Shown here: in pieces, positions 17,459-28,611 of the stretch
Position numbering within the stretch: the stretch's first letter is position 1
Layout: each line of letters starts with the position of its first letter
NCBI RefSeq assembly: GCF_004310865.1
Contig: NZ_SIXI01000002.1
Coordinates: 310,001 to 374,000 of the forward strand
Length of the DNA stretch: 64,000 nt
Direction: 5' to 3'
Source: Aquabacterium lacunae
Lineage (GTDB): Bacteria > Pseudomonadota > Gammaproteobacteria > Burkholderiales > Burkholderiaceae_C
Notes under the pieces: model-generated
Seen by the model: only the letters and a program-made list of their open reading frames with translations
The model's database searches: none
Told to the model about the DNA's origin: nothing
Translations under genes and position numbers: made by a program

Positions 17459-17534
17459 TGGAGCGGGATAAGAGGCTCGAACTCTCGACCTATACCTTGG
17501 CAAGGTATCGCTCTACCAACTGAGCTAATCCCGC
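17459..17534 (-). tRNA. tRNA-Gly (GCC)
   Basis: 76 nt with encoded CCA. The acceptor GCGGGAT pairs with the 3' end, the D-arm is AGCTCAGTTGGTAGAGC, the anticodon arm ATACCTTGCCAAGGTAT gives anticodon GCC, and the T-arm is GAGTTCGAGCCTC. Confidence 0.96.
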
Positions 17535-17580
17535 ATTGCTTTTCAGCACTTCGCCTTGTTGATCGCGCTTGGTTTGCGTG

Positions 17581-17643
17581 ATCAGCGAAGACCTGAACTA
17601 TACATCGATTTTCATCGAAAACTCAGGCTTCGCTGATTTTTTT
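17581..17643 (+). other. Large inverted repeat with T-run between lon and tRNA-Gly
   Basis: Arms 17581-17596 and 17623-17637 (ATCAGCGAAG.CCTGA against TCAGG.CTTCGCTGAT) pair over about 14 bp. A smaller stem TCGAT/ATCGA sits inside, and seven T follow on the plus strand (17637-17643). It looks like a plus-strand intrinsic terminator, but no plus-strand gene precedes it. For lon (minus strand, ending at 17659) the T-run lies on the wrong side, so its role may be 3'-end structure or blocking of antisense transcription. Confidence 0.5.
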
Positions 17644-17658
17644 GCAACAAGCTGCCGA

Positions 17659-20079
<2,421 letters not shown>

Positions 20080-20153
20080 GGGTGGCCTCACTTTCTCAAG
20101 CTATCAGGTGGGGCCCGGGTGCCAAAACACAAGGGCCCCGTCGCGACACAAGG

Positions 20154-21431
20154 TTAGGCCGTGGCCTTCTTGTCGCGGTACACGAGCAACGGTTTCGCCT
20201 GCTCCTCGATGGTGGACTCGTCCAGCACCACCTTCTGCACGCCCTCCATGGTGGGAAGTTCGAACATGGTGTCGAGCAGCGATTGCTCGACGATGGAACG
20301 CAACCCGCGAGCGCCGGTCTTGCGGGCCAGCGCCTTGCGGGCGATGGCGTTCAGCGCGGCCGGACGGATCTCGAGTTCGACGTTGTCCATGTGGAAGAGC
20401 TGCTGGTACTGCTTGACCAGCGCGTTCTTCGGTTCGGTCAGGATCTGCACCAGAGCGTCTTCGGTCAGCTCGCCCAGGGTAGCGACCACCGGCAGACGGC
20501 CCACGAGTTCAGGGATCAGACCGAACTTGATGATGTCTTCGGGCTCGACCTCGCGGAACACCTCGGTGAGCTTGCGCTCGCCCTTGGTCTTGACCTGGGC
20601 CGAGAAACCGATGCCCGACTTGACCGAGCGGTTCTGGATGACCTTTTCCAGGCCGTCGAAAGCGCCACCGCAGATGAACAGGATGTTGGTGGTGTCGATC
20701 TGCAGGAAGTCTTGATTGGGGTGCTTGCGACCACCTTGCGGGGGCACCGACGCCATGGTGCCTTCGATCAGCTTGAGCAGGGCCTGCTGCACGCCTTCGC
20801 CCGACACGTCGCGCGTGATGGACGGGTTGTCGGATTTGCGAGAAATCTTGTCGATTTCGTCGATGTAGACGATGCCGCGCTGGGCCTTTTCCACATCGTA
20901 GTTGCAGTTCTGCAGCAGCTTCTGGATGATGTTTTCGACGTCTTCGCCCACGTAACCGGCTTCGGTCAGGGTGGTGGCGTCGGCGATCACGAAAGGCACA
21001 TTCAGCAAGCGGGCCAGGGTCTGGGCCAGCAGCGTCTTGCCCGAGCCGGTGGGCCCGATCAGCAGGATGTTGCTCTTGGCCAGCTCCACGTCGGGCTTTT
21101 TGCCGTCCGGCCCCATGTGCTTGAGGCGCTTGTAGTGGTTGTACACGGCCACCGACAAGGTGCGCTTGGCCGGGTCCTGCCCGATCACGTACTGATCCAG
21201 GCTGGTCTTGATCTCGGCCGGGGTGGGCAGGTCGGAGCGTGCGGGCTTGGTGCCGCTGGCTTCGGCCTCGGCAGCCACCTCGTCACGGATGATGTCGTTG
21301 CACAGCTCGATGCACTCGTCGCAGATGAAGACCGACGGGCCCGCAATGAGCTTCTTGACCTCATGCTGGCTCTTCCCGCAGAAGGAGCAGTAGAGAATCT
21401 TTTCGCTGGAAGAGCCTTTTTTCTCGGGCAT
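20154..21431 (-). CDS. clpX: ClpXP protease ATPase subunit ClpX
   Basis: A 425-residue AAA+ unfoldase that feeds substrates to ClpP. The N-terminal C4 zinc finger is complete (Cys15, Cys18, then the Cys pair in ICDECIELC) and serves as a dimerisation and adaptor-binding domain. Walker A is GPTGSGKT, Walker B is VYIDEIDKI, and the ClpP-docking IGF-type loop is present as IGF within [10 protein letters not shown]. The usual C-terminal small domain with [14 protein letters not shown] is present. It lies 118 bp downstream of clpP and is probably co-transcribed with it. Confidence 0.98.
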   Translation of the reverse strand: MPEKKGSSSEKILYCSFCGKSQHEVKKLIAGPSVFICDECIELCNDIIRDEVAAEAEASGTKPARSDLPTPAEIKTSLDQYVIGQDPAKRTLSVAVYNHYKRLKHMGPDGKKPDVELAKSNILLIGPTGSGKTLLAQTLARLLNVPFVIADATTLTEAGYVGEDVENIIQKLLQNCNYDVEKAQRGIVYIDEIDKISRKSDNPSITRDVSGEGVQQALLKLIEGTMASVPPQGGRKHPNQDFLQIDTTNILFICGGAFDGLEKVIQNRSVKSGIGFSAQVKTKGERKLTEVFREVEPEDIIKFGLIPELVGRLPVVATLGELTEDALVQILTEPKNALVKQYQQLFHMDNVELEIRPAALNAIARKALARKTGARGLRSIVEQSLLDTMFELPTMEGVQKVVLDESTIEEQAKPLLVYRDKKATA

Positions 21432-21549
21432 GGTGTTCGGCCTGGGCAGGCGGAGCTGGATTCAATTTGATGATACGTCAAAGCGCTGACGGGGCAGATG
21501 CCGAGCATCCGGGCCCCGGAAGGGGCTTTTTACCCCTTCAAAACGGCCT

Positions 21550-22158
21550 TCAGGCGCGTTTTTCCAGCACTTGATCGATCAGGCCGTAGGTGGCGGCTTC
21601 GGCCGCCGACATGTAGTAATCGCGTTCGGTGTCCTGCTGGATCTTTTCCAGCGGCTGGCCGGAACGCTCGGCCAGGATCTTGTTGAGCTGCTCGCGGGTC
21701 TTCAGGATCTCGCGGGCATGGATCTCGATGTCGGTGGCCTGACCCTGCGTGCCGCCCAGCGGCTGGTGGATCATGATCTTGCTGTTGGGCAGGGCGAAAC
21801 GCTTGCCCTTTTCACCGGCGGCCAGCAGGAAGGCGCCCATCGAGGCGGCCATGCCCATGCACAGGGTGGACACGTGCGGCTTGATGAACTGCATGGTGTC
21901 GAAGATGGCCATGCCGGCGCTGACCGAGCCGCCCGGGCTGTTGATGTACAGCGAGATGTCCTTGTCGGGGTTTTCGCTTTCCAGGAACAGCAGCTGGGCG
22001 ACCACCAGGTTGGCCATCTGGTCGTTCACGGGGCCCACCAGGAAGACCACGCGCTCGCGCAGCAGGCGGCTGTAGATGTCGTAGGCACGCTCGCCGCGGC
22101 CCGACTGTTCGATGACCATCGGGACCATGCCCAGGTTTTGAATGTCCAGTGCGCTCAT
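21550..22158 (-). CDS. clpP: ATP-dependent Clp protease proteolytic subunit ClpP
   Basis: A 202-residue serine protease that forms the double-heptamer chamber used by ClpX (and ClpA). The catalytic Ser is in [14 protein letters not shown] (Ser106) and the His in [14 protein letters not shown] (His131). The N-terminal segment with [20 protein letters not shown] includes the propeptide/axial-loop region. The start is the ATG at 22158 with AAGGAACCCC just upstream. It sits between tig and clpX in the conserved order. A terminator behind tig implies that clpP has its own promoter within 22159-22360, which I could not pinpoint. Confidence 0.98.
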   Translation of the reverse strand: MSALDIQNLGMVPMVIEQSGRGERAYDIYSRLLRERVVFLVGPVNDQMANLVVAQLLFLESENPDKDISLYINSPGGSVSAGMAIFDTMQFIKPHVSTLCMGMAASMGAFLLAAGEKGKRFALPNSKIMIHQPLGGTQGQATDIEIHAREILKTREQLNKILAERSGQPLEKIQQDTERDYYMSAAEAATYGLIDQVLEKRA

Positions 22159-22360
22159 GGGGTTCCTTGGGAAGAAATTCGTAAGTGCCGGCGTCGGGGT
22201 GACGCGGGGCGGTCGGCAGCAGGTGGGGCGAAAGGCCGGGAAATCAATGTGACGATTTCATTATCACCTTCTGAACGGCCCGCCCGATGCGTGGAAAAAG
22301 ACGCCGACTGCGGCTGTCGTCTTTATGCCGCGTGCGATCAGCACCACAGCACCTGCAGGG

Positions 22361-22391
22361 CAAAAAAAAGCACCCGCCGCAGCGGGTGCTT
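22361..22391 (-). terminator. Intrinsic terminator of tig
   Basis: Minus-strand stem AAGCACCCGC/GCGGGTGCTT (22382-22391 with 22369-22377) with an adjoining run of T. It lies about 50 bp beyond the tig stop. Confidence 0.88.
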
Positions 22392-22438
22392 CGGGGCGCC
22401 CGTGAAGGCGCCAGGGGCTAGCAGGGCAGCCGGTCGCC

Positions 22439-23761
22439 TCAGGCGCCAGCTTGCTGGCCCATCAGTTCTTCGAAGGACAGGGCCTTGTCGGTCACCTTGG
22501 CCTGGGCCAGGATGAAGTCGGTGACGTTCTGCTCGATCACGACGGCTTCCACTTCGGCCATGCGCTGACGGTCGCTCATGTACCAGGCGATGACTTGCTG
22601 GGGCTGCTCGTACGACTGGGCCAGCTCTTCGATGTGAGCCTGCAGTTGCTCGGGCTTGGCTTCCAGCTTGTTGACCTTGACCAGCTCGGCCACGATCAGG
22701 CCCAGGCGCACGCGGCGCTCGGCCTGGGGAGCGAACATTTCAGCGGGGATCGGGGCCTTGTCGGCGTCCTTGATGCCGCGGGCCTTCAGGTCGGCACGGG
22801 CGCCTTCGACCAAGCGGTCGGATTCGGCAGCCACCAGCGACTTGGGCACATCGAATTCGGCGGCCTTGAGCACGGCGTCCAGGGCAGCACCCTTGTTGCG
22901 GGCGGCCACGCGGAACTTGACCTCACGGGCCAGGTTCTTCTGGATGTCGGCGCGCAGCGATTCGACCGAACCGTCGGCCAGGCCCAGGGTCTTGATGAAC
23001 TCGTCGTTCACTTCAGGCAGGTTCTGGGCTTCGATCTTCTTGACGGTGACCAGGAAGTCGGCTTCCTTGCCGGCCACGTCCTTGCCGTGGTAGTCCTCGG
23101 GGAAAGCCAGCGGGAAGGTCTTGGATTCGCCAGCCTTCATGCCGCGCACGGCCTTTTCGAAAGCTTCGAGCATCTGGCCTTCGCCGACCAGGAACTGGAA
23201 GCCTTCGGCCTTGCCGCCCTCGAACGGCACGCCGTCGATCTTGCCTTCGAAGTCCATGGTCACGCGGTCGCCTTCGGCAGCGCCTTCGGCAGCGGGGCGC
23301 TGGGCGAAGGTGCGGCGTTGCTTGCGCAGGATTTCGACGGTGCGGTCGATGGCGGCGTCGTTGACTTCAGCGGTCACGCGCTCGACTTCCACGGCCGACA
23401 GGTCACCCAGCTTCACTTCGGGGTACACCTCGAAAGTGGCGTCGAACTGCAGCTGGCCGTCCACCGGGCCGCCTTCCTTTTCGGAAATGCTGGGCTGACC
23501 GGCGACGCGCAGCTGGGCTTCAGAAGCGGCCTTGGCGAAGGCCTGACCCAGCTGGTCGTTGATCACTTCGTACTGCACCGAATAGCCGTAGCGCTGGGCC
23601 ACGATGTTCATCGGCACCTTGCCCGGGCGGAAGCCATCGGCCTTGGCCGTGCGGGCCAGCTTCTTGAGGCGGGTGTCGACTTCGGCTTGCAGGGCCTCAG
23701 CGGGCAGCGTCAGGGTGATGCGGCGCTCCAGCTTTTCCAGGGTCTCCACGGTGACAGCCAT
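22439..23761 (-). CDS. tig: Trigger factor, ribosome-associated chaperone and peptidyl-prolyl isomerase
   Basis: A 440-residue three-domain chaperone that docks at the ribosome exit tunnel. The N-terminal ribosome-binding domain contains the signature region GFRPGKVPMNIVAQRYG (typically GFRxGKVP). The central FKBP-type isomerase domain lies at about 150-245 (GDRVTMDFEGKIDGVPFEGG). The C-terminal substrate-binding arms follow. Length is normal. The start ATG at 23761 is preceded by GAGTGAG. The tRNA-Leu gene lies 45 bp upstream on the same strand, so tig may be partly transcribed from the tRNA promoter. Confidence 0.97.
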   Translation of the reverse strand: MAVTVETLEKLERRITLTLPAEALQAEVDTRLKKLARTAKADGFRPGKVPMNIVAQRYGYSVQYEVINDQLGQAFAKAASEAQLRVAGQPSISEKEGGPVDGQLQFDATFEVYPEVKLGDLSAVEVERVTAEVNDAAIDRTVEILRKQRRTFAQRPAAEGAAEGDRVTMDFEGKIDGVPFEGGKAEGFQFLVGEGQMLEAFEKAVRGMKAGESKTFPLAFPEDYHGKDVAGKEADFLVTVKKIEAQNLPEVNDEFIKTLGLADGSVESLRADIQKNLAREVKFRVAARNKGAALDAVLKAAEFDVPKSLVAAESDRLVEGARADLKARGIKDADKAPIPAEMFAPQAERRVRLGLIVAELVKVNKLEAKPEQLQAHIEELAQSYEQPQQVIAWYMSDRQRMAEVEAVVIEQNVTDFILAQAKVTDKALSFEELMGQQAGA

Positions 23762-23805
23762 GATTAACTCACTCAGATCAAAATTGTTGGCAATGAACGG
23801 TCGTC

Positions 23806-23892
23806 TGGTGCGCGGGGGGGGACTCGAACCCCCACACCATTGCTGGCGTCAGGACCTAAACCTGGTGCGTCTACCAATTTCGCCACCCGCGC
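23806..23892 (-). tRNA. tRNA-Leu (TAG)
   Basis: 87 nt with encoded CCA and the long variable arm of class II tRNAs. The acceptor GCGCGGG pairs with the 3' end, the anticodon loop TTTAGGT gives TAG, and the T-arm is GGGGGTTCGAGTCCCCC. Confidence 0.95.
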
Positions 23893-24037
23893 AGGCGACC
23901 GGATGAACCCTTGCGGGATGGGCCAAACCCGAAAGCTGCCAGGCAGCCCGCGGATTTCGCCGAGATTCGGTCAGAACCCACAATTCTAGCGCGCTTCAGC
24001 GCACCGGCTTGCGGGCCGACCGTGGTGGCGGTGTGAC

Positions 24038-27000
24038 TCAGCTGCGGGCCGCGGGTTCCTTCACGCGGAACCAGGCCGCGTACATGGCAGGCAGGGCCAG
24101 CAGGGTCAGCAAAGTGGCCACGATCAGGCCGCCCATGATGGCCACGGCCATCGGGCCCCAGAACACGCTGCGAGTCAGCGGGATCATGGCCAGCACGGCC
24201 GCCGCCGCGGTCAGCACGATCGGGCGGAAACGGCGCACCGCGGCCCCCACGATGGCGTCCCAGGCCTCGATGCCGCGGGCCCGGTCGGACTCGATCTGGT
24301 CGATCAGGATCACCGAGTTGCGCATGATCATGCCCATCAGGGCGATCACACCCAGCAGGGCCACGAAGCCGAACGGACGATTCAGCGTCAGCAGCGCCGC
24401 AGCCACGCCGGCGATGCCCATGGGGCCGGTCAGGAAGACCAGCATGGCGCGCGAGAAGCTTTGCAGCTGCAGCATCAGCAGGGTGAAGGTCAGGAACAGC
24501 ATCACGGGCACGTTCACGAAGATCGAGCCCTGGCCCTTGGTGCTTTCCTCGGCCGTGCCGGACAGCTCGACCCTAAAGCCCGGCATCTCCTGCTCGAGCC
24601 TCTGCAGTTGGGGGAACAATGCGCCGCTGACGGTGGGGCCTTGCACACCAGGGCGCACGTCGCCCTGCACGGTGATGGCGTACTGGCGGCCTTCACGCCA
24701 CACCACACCAGGCTCCCACACCAGCTGGGGCTTGGCGACCTGCAGCACCGGCACCATCTTGCCGGTGGCCGTGGGCACGTAGGCGTTGTCGAGCGCGCCC
24801 AGGGTGAGGCGCTCGGACTGCGGCTGGCGCAGCACGATGTCGATCAGGCGGTCACCTTCGCGGTACTGGCCGATGATGGCGCCCGAAGTCAGCACACGGC
24901 TGGCCTGGGCGATCGACTGGGTGGTCACCCCCAGGGCACGGGCCTTGTCCTGGTCGATGCGCAGGCGGATGGCCTTGACGTACTCATTCCAGTTGTCGTT
25001 CACGCCGTGCATGTCGGGGTGCTGGCGCATCATGTCCTTGGCTTTTTCGGCCATCTGGCGCAAGCCGGCGATGTCTTCACCCACCAGGCGGAACTGCACC
25101 GGGTAGGCCACAGGCGGGCCATTGGGCAGCAGCTTGATGCGGGCGCGCACCTCCGGGAACTCTTCGGCCATGATCTCGGGCATGCGCTGCAGCATGCGCT
25201 CGCGGGCCTCGCTGTCCTTGGGCAGCACGATCAGCTGGCTGACGTTGGTCTGCGGGAAGATCTGGTCCATGGGCAGGTAAAAGCGCGGCACGCCTGCACC
25301 CACCCACGAAGTGACCGAACCGATGTCGGCTTCCTTCAACAAGCGGGCTTCCACCCGGCGGGTGACGGCCTCCGTGGCCTCGAAGCTGGTGCCTTCGGGG
25401 GTCCAGAGGTCGGTCAGGATTTCCAGGCGGCTGGAATCAGGGAAGAACTGCTGCTGCACCTTGCCCATGCCGGCAAAGCCGAGGAACAGCGCCCCCACCG
25501 TCAGGCCGATGGTGACCCAGCGGTGCGCCACACACCAGCTCACCAGGGCCTTGAACCGGTTGTAGAACGGGGTGTCGTACAGATCGTCGGCGTGGCCCGA
25601 TGCCTTGGGCTGGGTCTTGAGCAGCCACTGCCCCAGGTAGGGCACGAAATACACCGACACCACCCACGACACGATCAGTGCCGCGGCCGTGACCGCGAAG
25701 ATGGCGAAGGTGTATTCCCCCACGGCCGATTTGGCCATGCCGATGGGCAGGAAACCGACGGCCGTGATCAGGGTGCCGGTGAGCATGGGCATGGCCGTGA
25801 TGTTGTAGGCCGCCGTGGCCGCCTGCACCTTGGTGTAGCCCTGTTCCAGCTTGTGCACCATCATCTCGACGGCAATGATGGCGTCATCGACCAGCAGACC
25901 CAGTGCGATGATCAGGGCGCCCAGCGAGATCTTGTGCAGGCCCACGCCCCAGATGTACATGATCAGGAAGGTGACGGCCAGCACCAGCGGGATCGTGATG
26001 GCCACGACCATGCCGGGCCAGATGTCCAGGCGCAGCGGGCGCGTGTGGAGCCCCAGGCTGACGAAGCTCACGGCCAGCACCACCACCACGGCTTCGGTCA
26101 GCACCTTCAGGAATTCGTTGACGGATGTGCTCACGGCCTTGGGCTGGTCTTGCACCTGCTCCAGCTCGATGCCCACGGGCAGGCTGCCCTTGATCCTGTC
26201 GGCGGCCACCTGCAGGCGTTTGCCCAGGGCGATGATGTCGCCGCCCTTGGCCATGGAAATGCCCACAGCGATGACTTCCTTGCCGTTGTGGCGCACCTTG
26301 GTGACCGGCGGGTTTTCGTAGGCGCGGCGGATGGTGGCGACGTCGCCCAGCTTGATGGTGCGCGCCTGCTGCGTGGTCGGGTCGACCAGGCGGATGGGCA
26401 AGGCCTTGAGCTGATCGACTGTCTGCAGGGCGCCCGTGACGCGCATCTGCACGGTGTCCTGGGCCCCGTCATACACACCCGCACCTTCGATGCCGTTCTG
26501 CGCGTTGAGCTGCTGGATCAACTCGGGCAGGTGCAGGCCGGTCTGGGCCAGGCGGAATTGCGGAATCTCGACGAAGATCTTCTCGGGCTGCACGCCGAAC
26601 AGTTCGACCTTGGCCACGTCGGGCACGCGCAGGAAGCCCGAACGCACACGGTCGGCGTACTGGCGCAACTCTTCTTCGCTGAAGCCGTCTGCCGACAGCG
26701 CGTAGATGGAGCCGTACACATCTCCGAACTCGTCGTTGAAGAAGGGGCCGATCACGCCTTGCGGCAAGGTCTGCCTCATGTCGCCGACCTTCTTGCGGGT
26801 CTGGTACCAGCGGTCGGGCACATCCTTGGGGTTGGTGCTGTCTTTCAGCAGCACCAGGGTGGTGGTTTCACCGGGCTTGGCATATGAGCGCACCTTGTCG
26901 ATGTCGGGCACTTCCTGCACGGTGCGCTCGATCTTGTCGGTGACCTGCTCGGCCATGACCTGGGCCGAGGCGCCCGGCCAGTAGGCCCGCACCACCATGA

Positions 27001-27175
27001 TGCGGAAGGCAAATGGCGGGTCTTCGTCCTGGCCCAACTGGAAAAAGGCGGCCAGGCCCAGCAGCATCAGCGCCACCATCAGGTAACGCGTCAGGGCTGG
27101 GTGGTCCAGTGCCCATTTGGACAGGTTGAACTTCTCGTCGGCCTCGTTGACGGCGGTTTGGTGCGGATCGCTCAT
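24038..27175 (-). CDS. RND-family efflux transporter permease subunit
   Basis: A 1,045-residue inner-membrane proton antiporter of the AcrB/HAE type, the pump of a tripartite efflux system. The usual twelve membrane segments with two large periplasmic loops are evident. The proton-relay acidic pair lies in LGLLVDDAIIAVEMMV (TM4), and the last membrane block contains GVIALMGMIMRNSVILIDQIE. The loop sequence and the partner protein resemble MexF- and VmeB-like pumps of unknown substrate, so specificity is not assigned. The gene starts 19 bp after the membrane-fusion gene and forms a two-gene operon with it. No outer-membrane factor is encoded here, so a TolC homologue elsewhere must serve. Expression is probably repressed through the palindrome at 28503-28524. 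Confidence 0.92.
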   Translation of the reverse strand: MSDPHQTAVNEADEKFNLSKWALDHPALTRYLMVALMLLGLAAFFQLGQDEDPPFAFRIMVVRAYWPGASAQVMAEQVTDKIERTVQEVPDIDKVRSYAKPGETTTLVLLKDSTNPKDVPDRWYQTRKKVGDMRQTLPQGVIGPFFNDEFGDVYGSIYALSADGFSEEELRQYADRVRSGFLRVPDVAKVELFGVQPEKIFVEIPQFRLAQTGLHLPELIQQLNAQNGIEGAGVYDGAQDTVQMRVTGALQTVDQLKALPIRLVDPTTQQARTIKLGDVATIRRAYENPPVTKVRHNGKEVIAVGISMAKGGDIIALGKRLQVAADRIKGSLPVGIELEQVQDQPKAVSTSVNEFLKVLTEAVVVVLAVSFVSLGLHTRPLRLDIWPGMVVAITIPLVLAVTFLIMYIWGVGLHKISLGALIIALGLLVDDAIIAVEMMVHKLEQGYTKVQAATAAYNITAMPMLTGTLITAVGFLPIGMAKSAVGEYTFAIFAVTAAALIVSWVVSVYFVPYLGQWLLKTQPKASGHADDLYDTPFYNRFKALVSWCVAHRWVTIGLTVGALFLGFAGMGKVQQQFFPDSSRLEILTDLWTPEGTSFEATEAVTRRVEARLLKEADIGSVTSWVGAGVPRFYLPMDQIFPQTNVSQLIVLPKDSEARERMLQRMPEIMAEEFPEVRARIKLLPNGPPVAYPVQFRLVGEDIAGLRQMAEKAKDMMRQHPDMHGVNDNWNEYVKAIRLRIDQDKARALGVTTQSIAQASRVLTSGAIIGQYREGDRLIDIVLRQPQSERLTLGALDNAYVPTATGKMVPVLQVAKPQLVWEPGVVWREGRQYAITVQGDVRPGVQGPTVSGALFPQLQRLEQEMPGFRVELSGTAEESTKGQGSIFVNVPVMLFLTFTLLMLQLQSFSRAMLVFLTGPMGIAGVAAALLTLNRPFGFVALLGVIALMGMIMRNSVILIDQIESDRARGIEAWDAIVGAAVRRFRPIVLTAAAAVLAMIPLTRSVFWGPMAVAIMGGLIVATLLTLLALPAMYAAWFRVKEPAARS

Positions 27176-27194
27176 GGGCAGTCAGGGGCGTGGG

Positions 27195-28427
27195 TCAACG
27201 GGCGGCTTGCGAGGCCTGGGCAGCTTGCTCGGCCTTGGCGGCATCGGCAGCTTCGGTGGCCGAGGCGATCAGCCCGGCGGCGGCAACCCGCGCCGCCTTC
27301 TCGGCCTTGGCATGCTCTGCCGCCGGGTCGATCAGGCGCTTGACCTTCTGACCGGGCTGGAGCACGTGCACGCCAGCGGTCACCACTTCCTGGCCCGGCT
27401 TGAGGCCGGCAGACACCTGGATGATGTTGCCATTGACCTCGGCCGTGATCACCTGCTGCTGGCTCACGGTCATGGTCTTGGGATCGAGCACCCAGACCGA
27501 CGAACGGCCCTGGCTTTCCACCAGGGCATGCAGCGGCAGGTGCACCCCGGCCCGCACGCGCGGGGCCACACTCAGGGCGATGGTGGCGGTCTGACCCAGG
27601 GCCACGTCGGCCTGGCCAACGTCGGCCTTGACCAGCAGCGTGCGCGAGACCGGGTCGGCTGCAGCGGCCATTTCCCGCAGGGTGACGGGCACCCACTGGT
27701 CCTGGCCCCAGCGCTTCATCTTGACGGCTCCAGCCTTGCCCACCAGGGGGCGCACGGCCGGGCCCATGTCTTCAGGGATGGCGAACACGGCGTCGCGCGG
27801 GCCGTCGGCCGCGAACACCAGCACCGGCTCACCGGGCGCCACGTTCTGGCCCGGCTCGCCCAGCACCTGGGTGATCACGCCGTTGGCCGGGGCCGACAGC
27901 GTGCCATAGGCGGTCTGGTTGCCCTGCACGCCCGACTGGGCCCGCGCCTGGGCCAGCCCGGCCTCGGCCGCCTTCAGCGCCGTGAGGTGGCGGTCGAGCT
28001 CGGCCTGGCTGATGAAGCCCTGGGCCTTCAGGTCGGAAAACCGCTTGAAATCGGCCTGGGCCTGGGCCAGCTGCACCTGGGCCACGTTCACGCTGGCCTG
28101 GGCGGCGCTGGCGGTCAGGCGCAGGTCGGTGGTGTCAAGCTGAGCCAGCGCCTGGCCGGCCTTGACCGCCTGGCCCAGTGCCACCTGGCGCTGCGTGATC
28201 TTGCCCCCCACGCGGAACGACAGGCGCGATTCGGTGCGCGCCTTGATTTCGGCGGCGAATTCGCGGTCGATGAGGCCACCGGCATCGGCGAGCACCACGG
28301 TGCGCACGGCGCGAATGGGCTCGACACGCTCGACCGGCTTGCTGCAACCAGCCAACCCCAAAGAAATGAGGGACAGCCACATGACCGCCTTGCGGCTGCG
28401 GGGAAGGGTCTCAAAGCGAAGGCGCAT
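27195..28427 (-). CDS. RND efflux membrane-fusion lipoprotein
   Basis: A 410-residue periplasmic adaptor of the AcrA/MdtA type. The N-terminus is a lipoprotein signal with lipobox LAGC (Cys28), so it is anchored to the inner membrane by lipid. Lipoyl half-motifs (GGKITQRQVALGQAVKAGQ and LSAPANGVITQVLGEPGQNV) flank an alpha-hairpin at about 100-170, and beta-barrel and membrane-proximal domains follow. The C-terminus has about 45 Ala/Glu/Lys-rich residues beyond the usual end. It is the first gene of the efflux operon, with a recognisable promoter and operator upstream. Confidence 0.9.
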   Translation of the reverse strand: MRLRFETLPRSRKAVMWLSLISLGLAGCSKPVERVEPIRAVRTVVLADAGGLIDREFAAEIKARTESRLSFRVGGKITQRQVALGQAVKAGQALAQLDTTDLRLTASAAQASVNVAQVQLAQAQADFKRFSDLKAQGFISQAELDRHLTALKAAEAGLAQARAQSGVQGNQTAYGTLSAPANGVITQVLGEPGQNVAPGEPVLVFAADGPRDAVFAIPEDMGPAVRPLVGKAGAVKMKRWGQDQWVPVTLREMAAAADPVSRTLLVKADVGQADVALGQTATIALSVAPRVRAGVHLPLHALVESQGRSSVWVLDPKTMTVSQQQVITAEVNGNIIQVSAGLKPGQEVVTAGVHVLQPGQKVKRLIDPAAEHAKAEKAARVAAAGLIASATEAADAAKAEQAAQASQAAR

Positions 28428-28502
28428 GATCGAAACGGAGGAAGTGGCCCCTGCAGACCCCGAAGAATTCGCAGGATGAAATCACAAACGCGCCGCCAGC
28501 CC

Positions 28503-28524
28503 TTATTGACCAACGGGTCAGTAA
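28503..28524. promoter_or_regulatory. 22-bp palindrome, probable TetR-family operator of the RND operon
   Basis: TTATTGACC-AACG-GGTCAGTAA: nine-base arms with one mismatch and a four-base spacer, a form typical of operators for TetR-family efflux repressors. It starts within the -10 hexamer of the efflux promoter and covers the expected transcription start, a good position for repression. No TetR gene lies nearby. Confidence 0.65.
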
Positions 28525-28553
28525 TGTTAGGAGGGCGCCACCGGAAATGTCAA
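28524..28553 (-). promoter_or_regulatory. Sigma-70-type promoter of the RND efflux operon
   Basis: The -35 TTGACA (28548-28553) and -10 TAACAT (28524-28529) are separated by 18 bp on the minus strand. The -10 touches the palindromic operator. The resulting leader would be about 90 nt. Confidence 0.55.
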
Positions 28554-28611
28554 CGATTGACAAGCCACAATGTGGCCCCTGAACGCCTCAGGCCCTCTGC
28601 CAGCCCTTGTC

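Noticed and set aside
20110..20139. Terminator between clpX and lon
   Set aside because: The arms GGGGCCC/GGGCCCC are short, the loop is 16 bases, and there is no T-tract in the minus direction.
21512..21532. Terminator between clpP and clpX
   Set aside because: The hairpin GCCCC-ggaa-GGGGC has its T-run on the plus strand only, where there is no gene; the clp genes are on the minus strand and probably read through.
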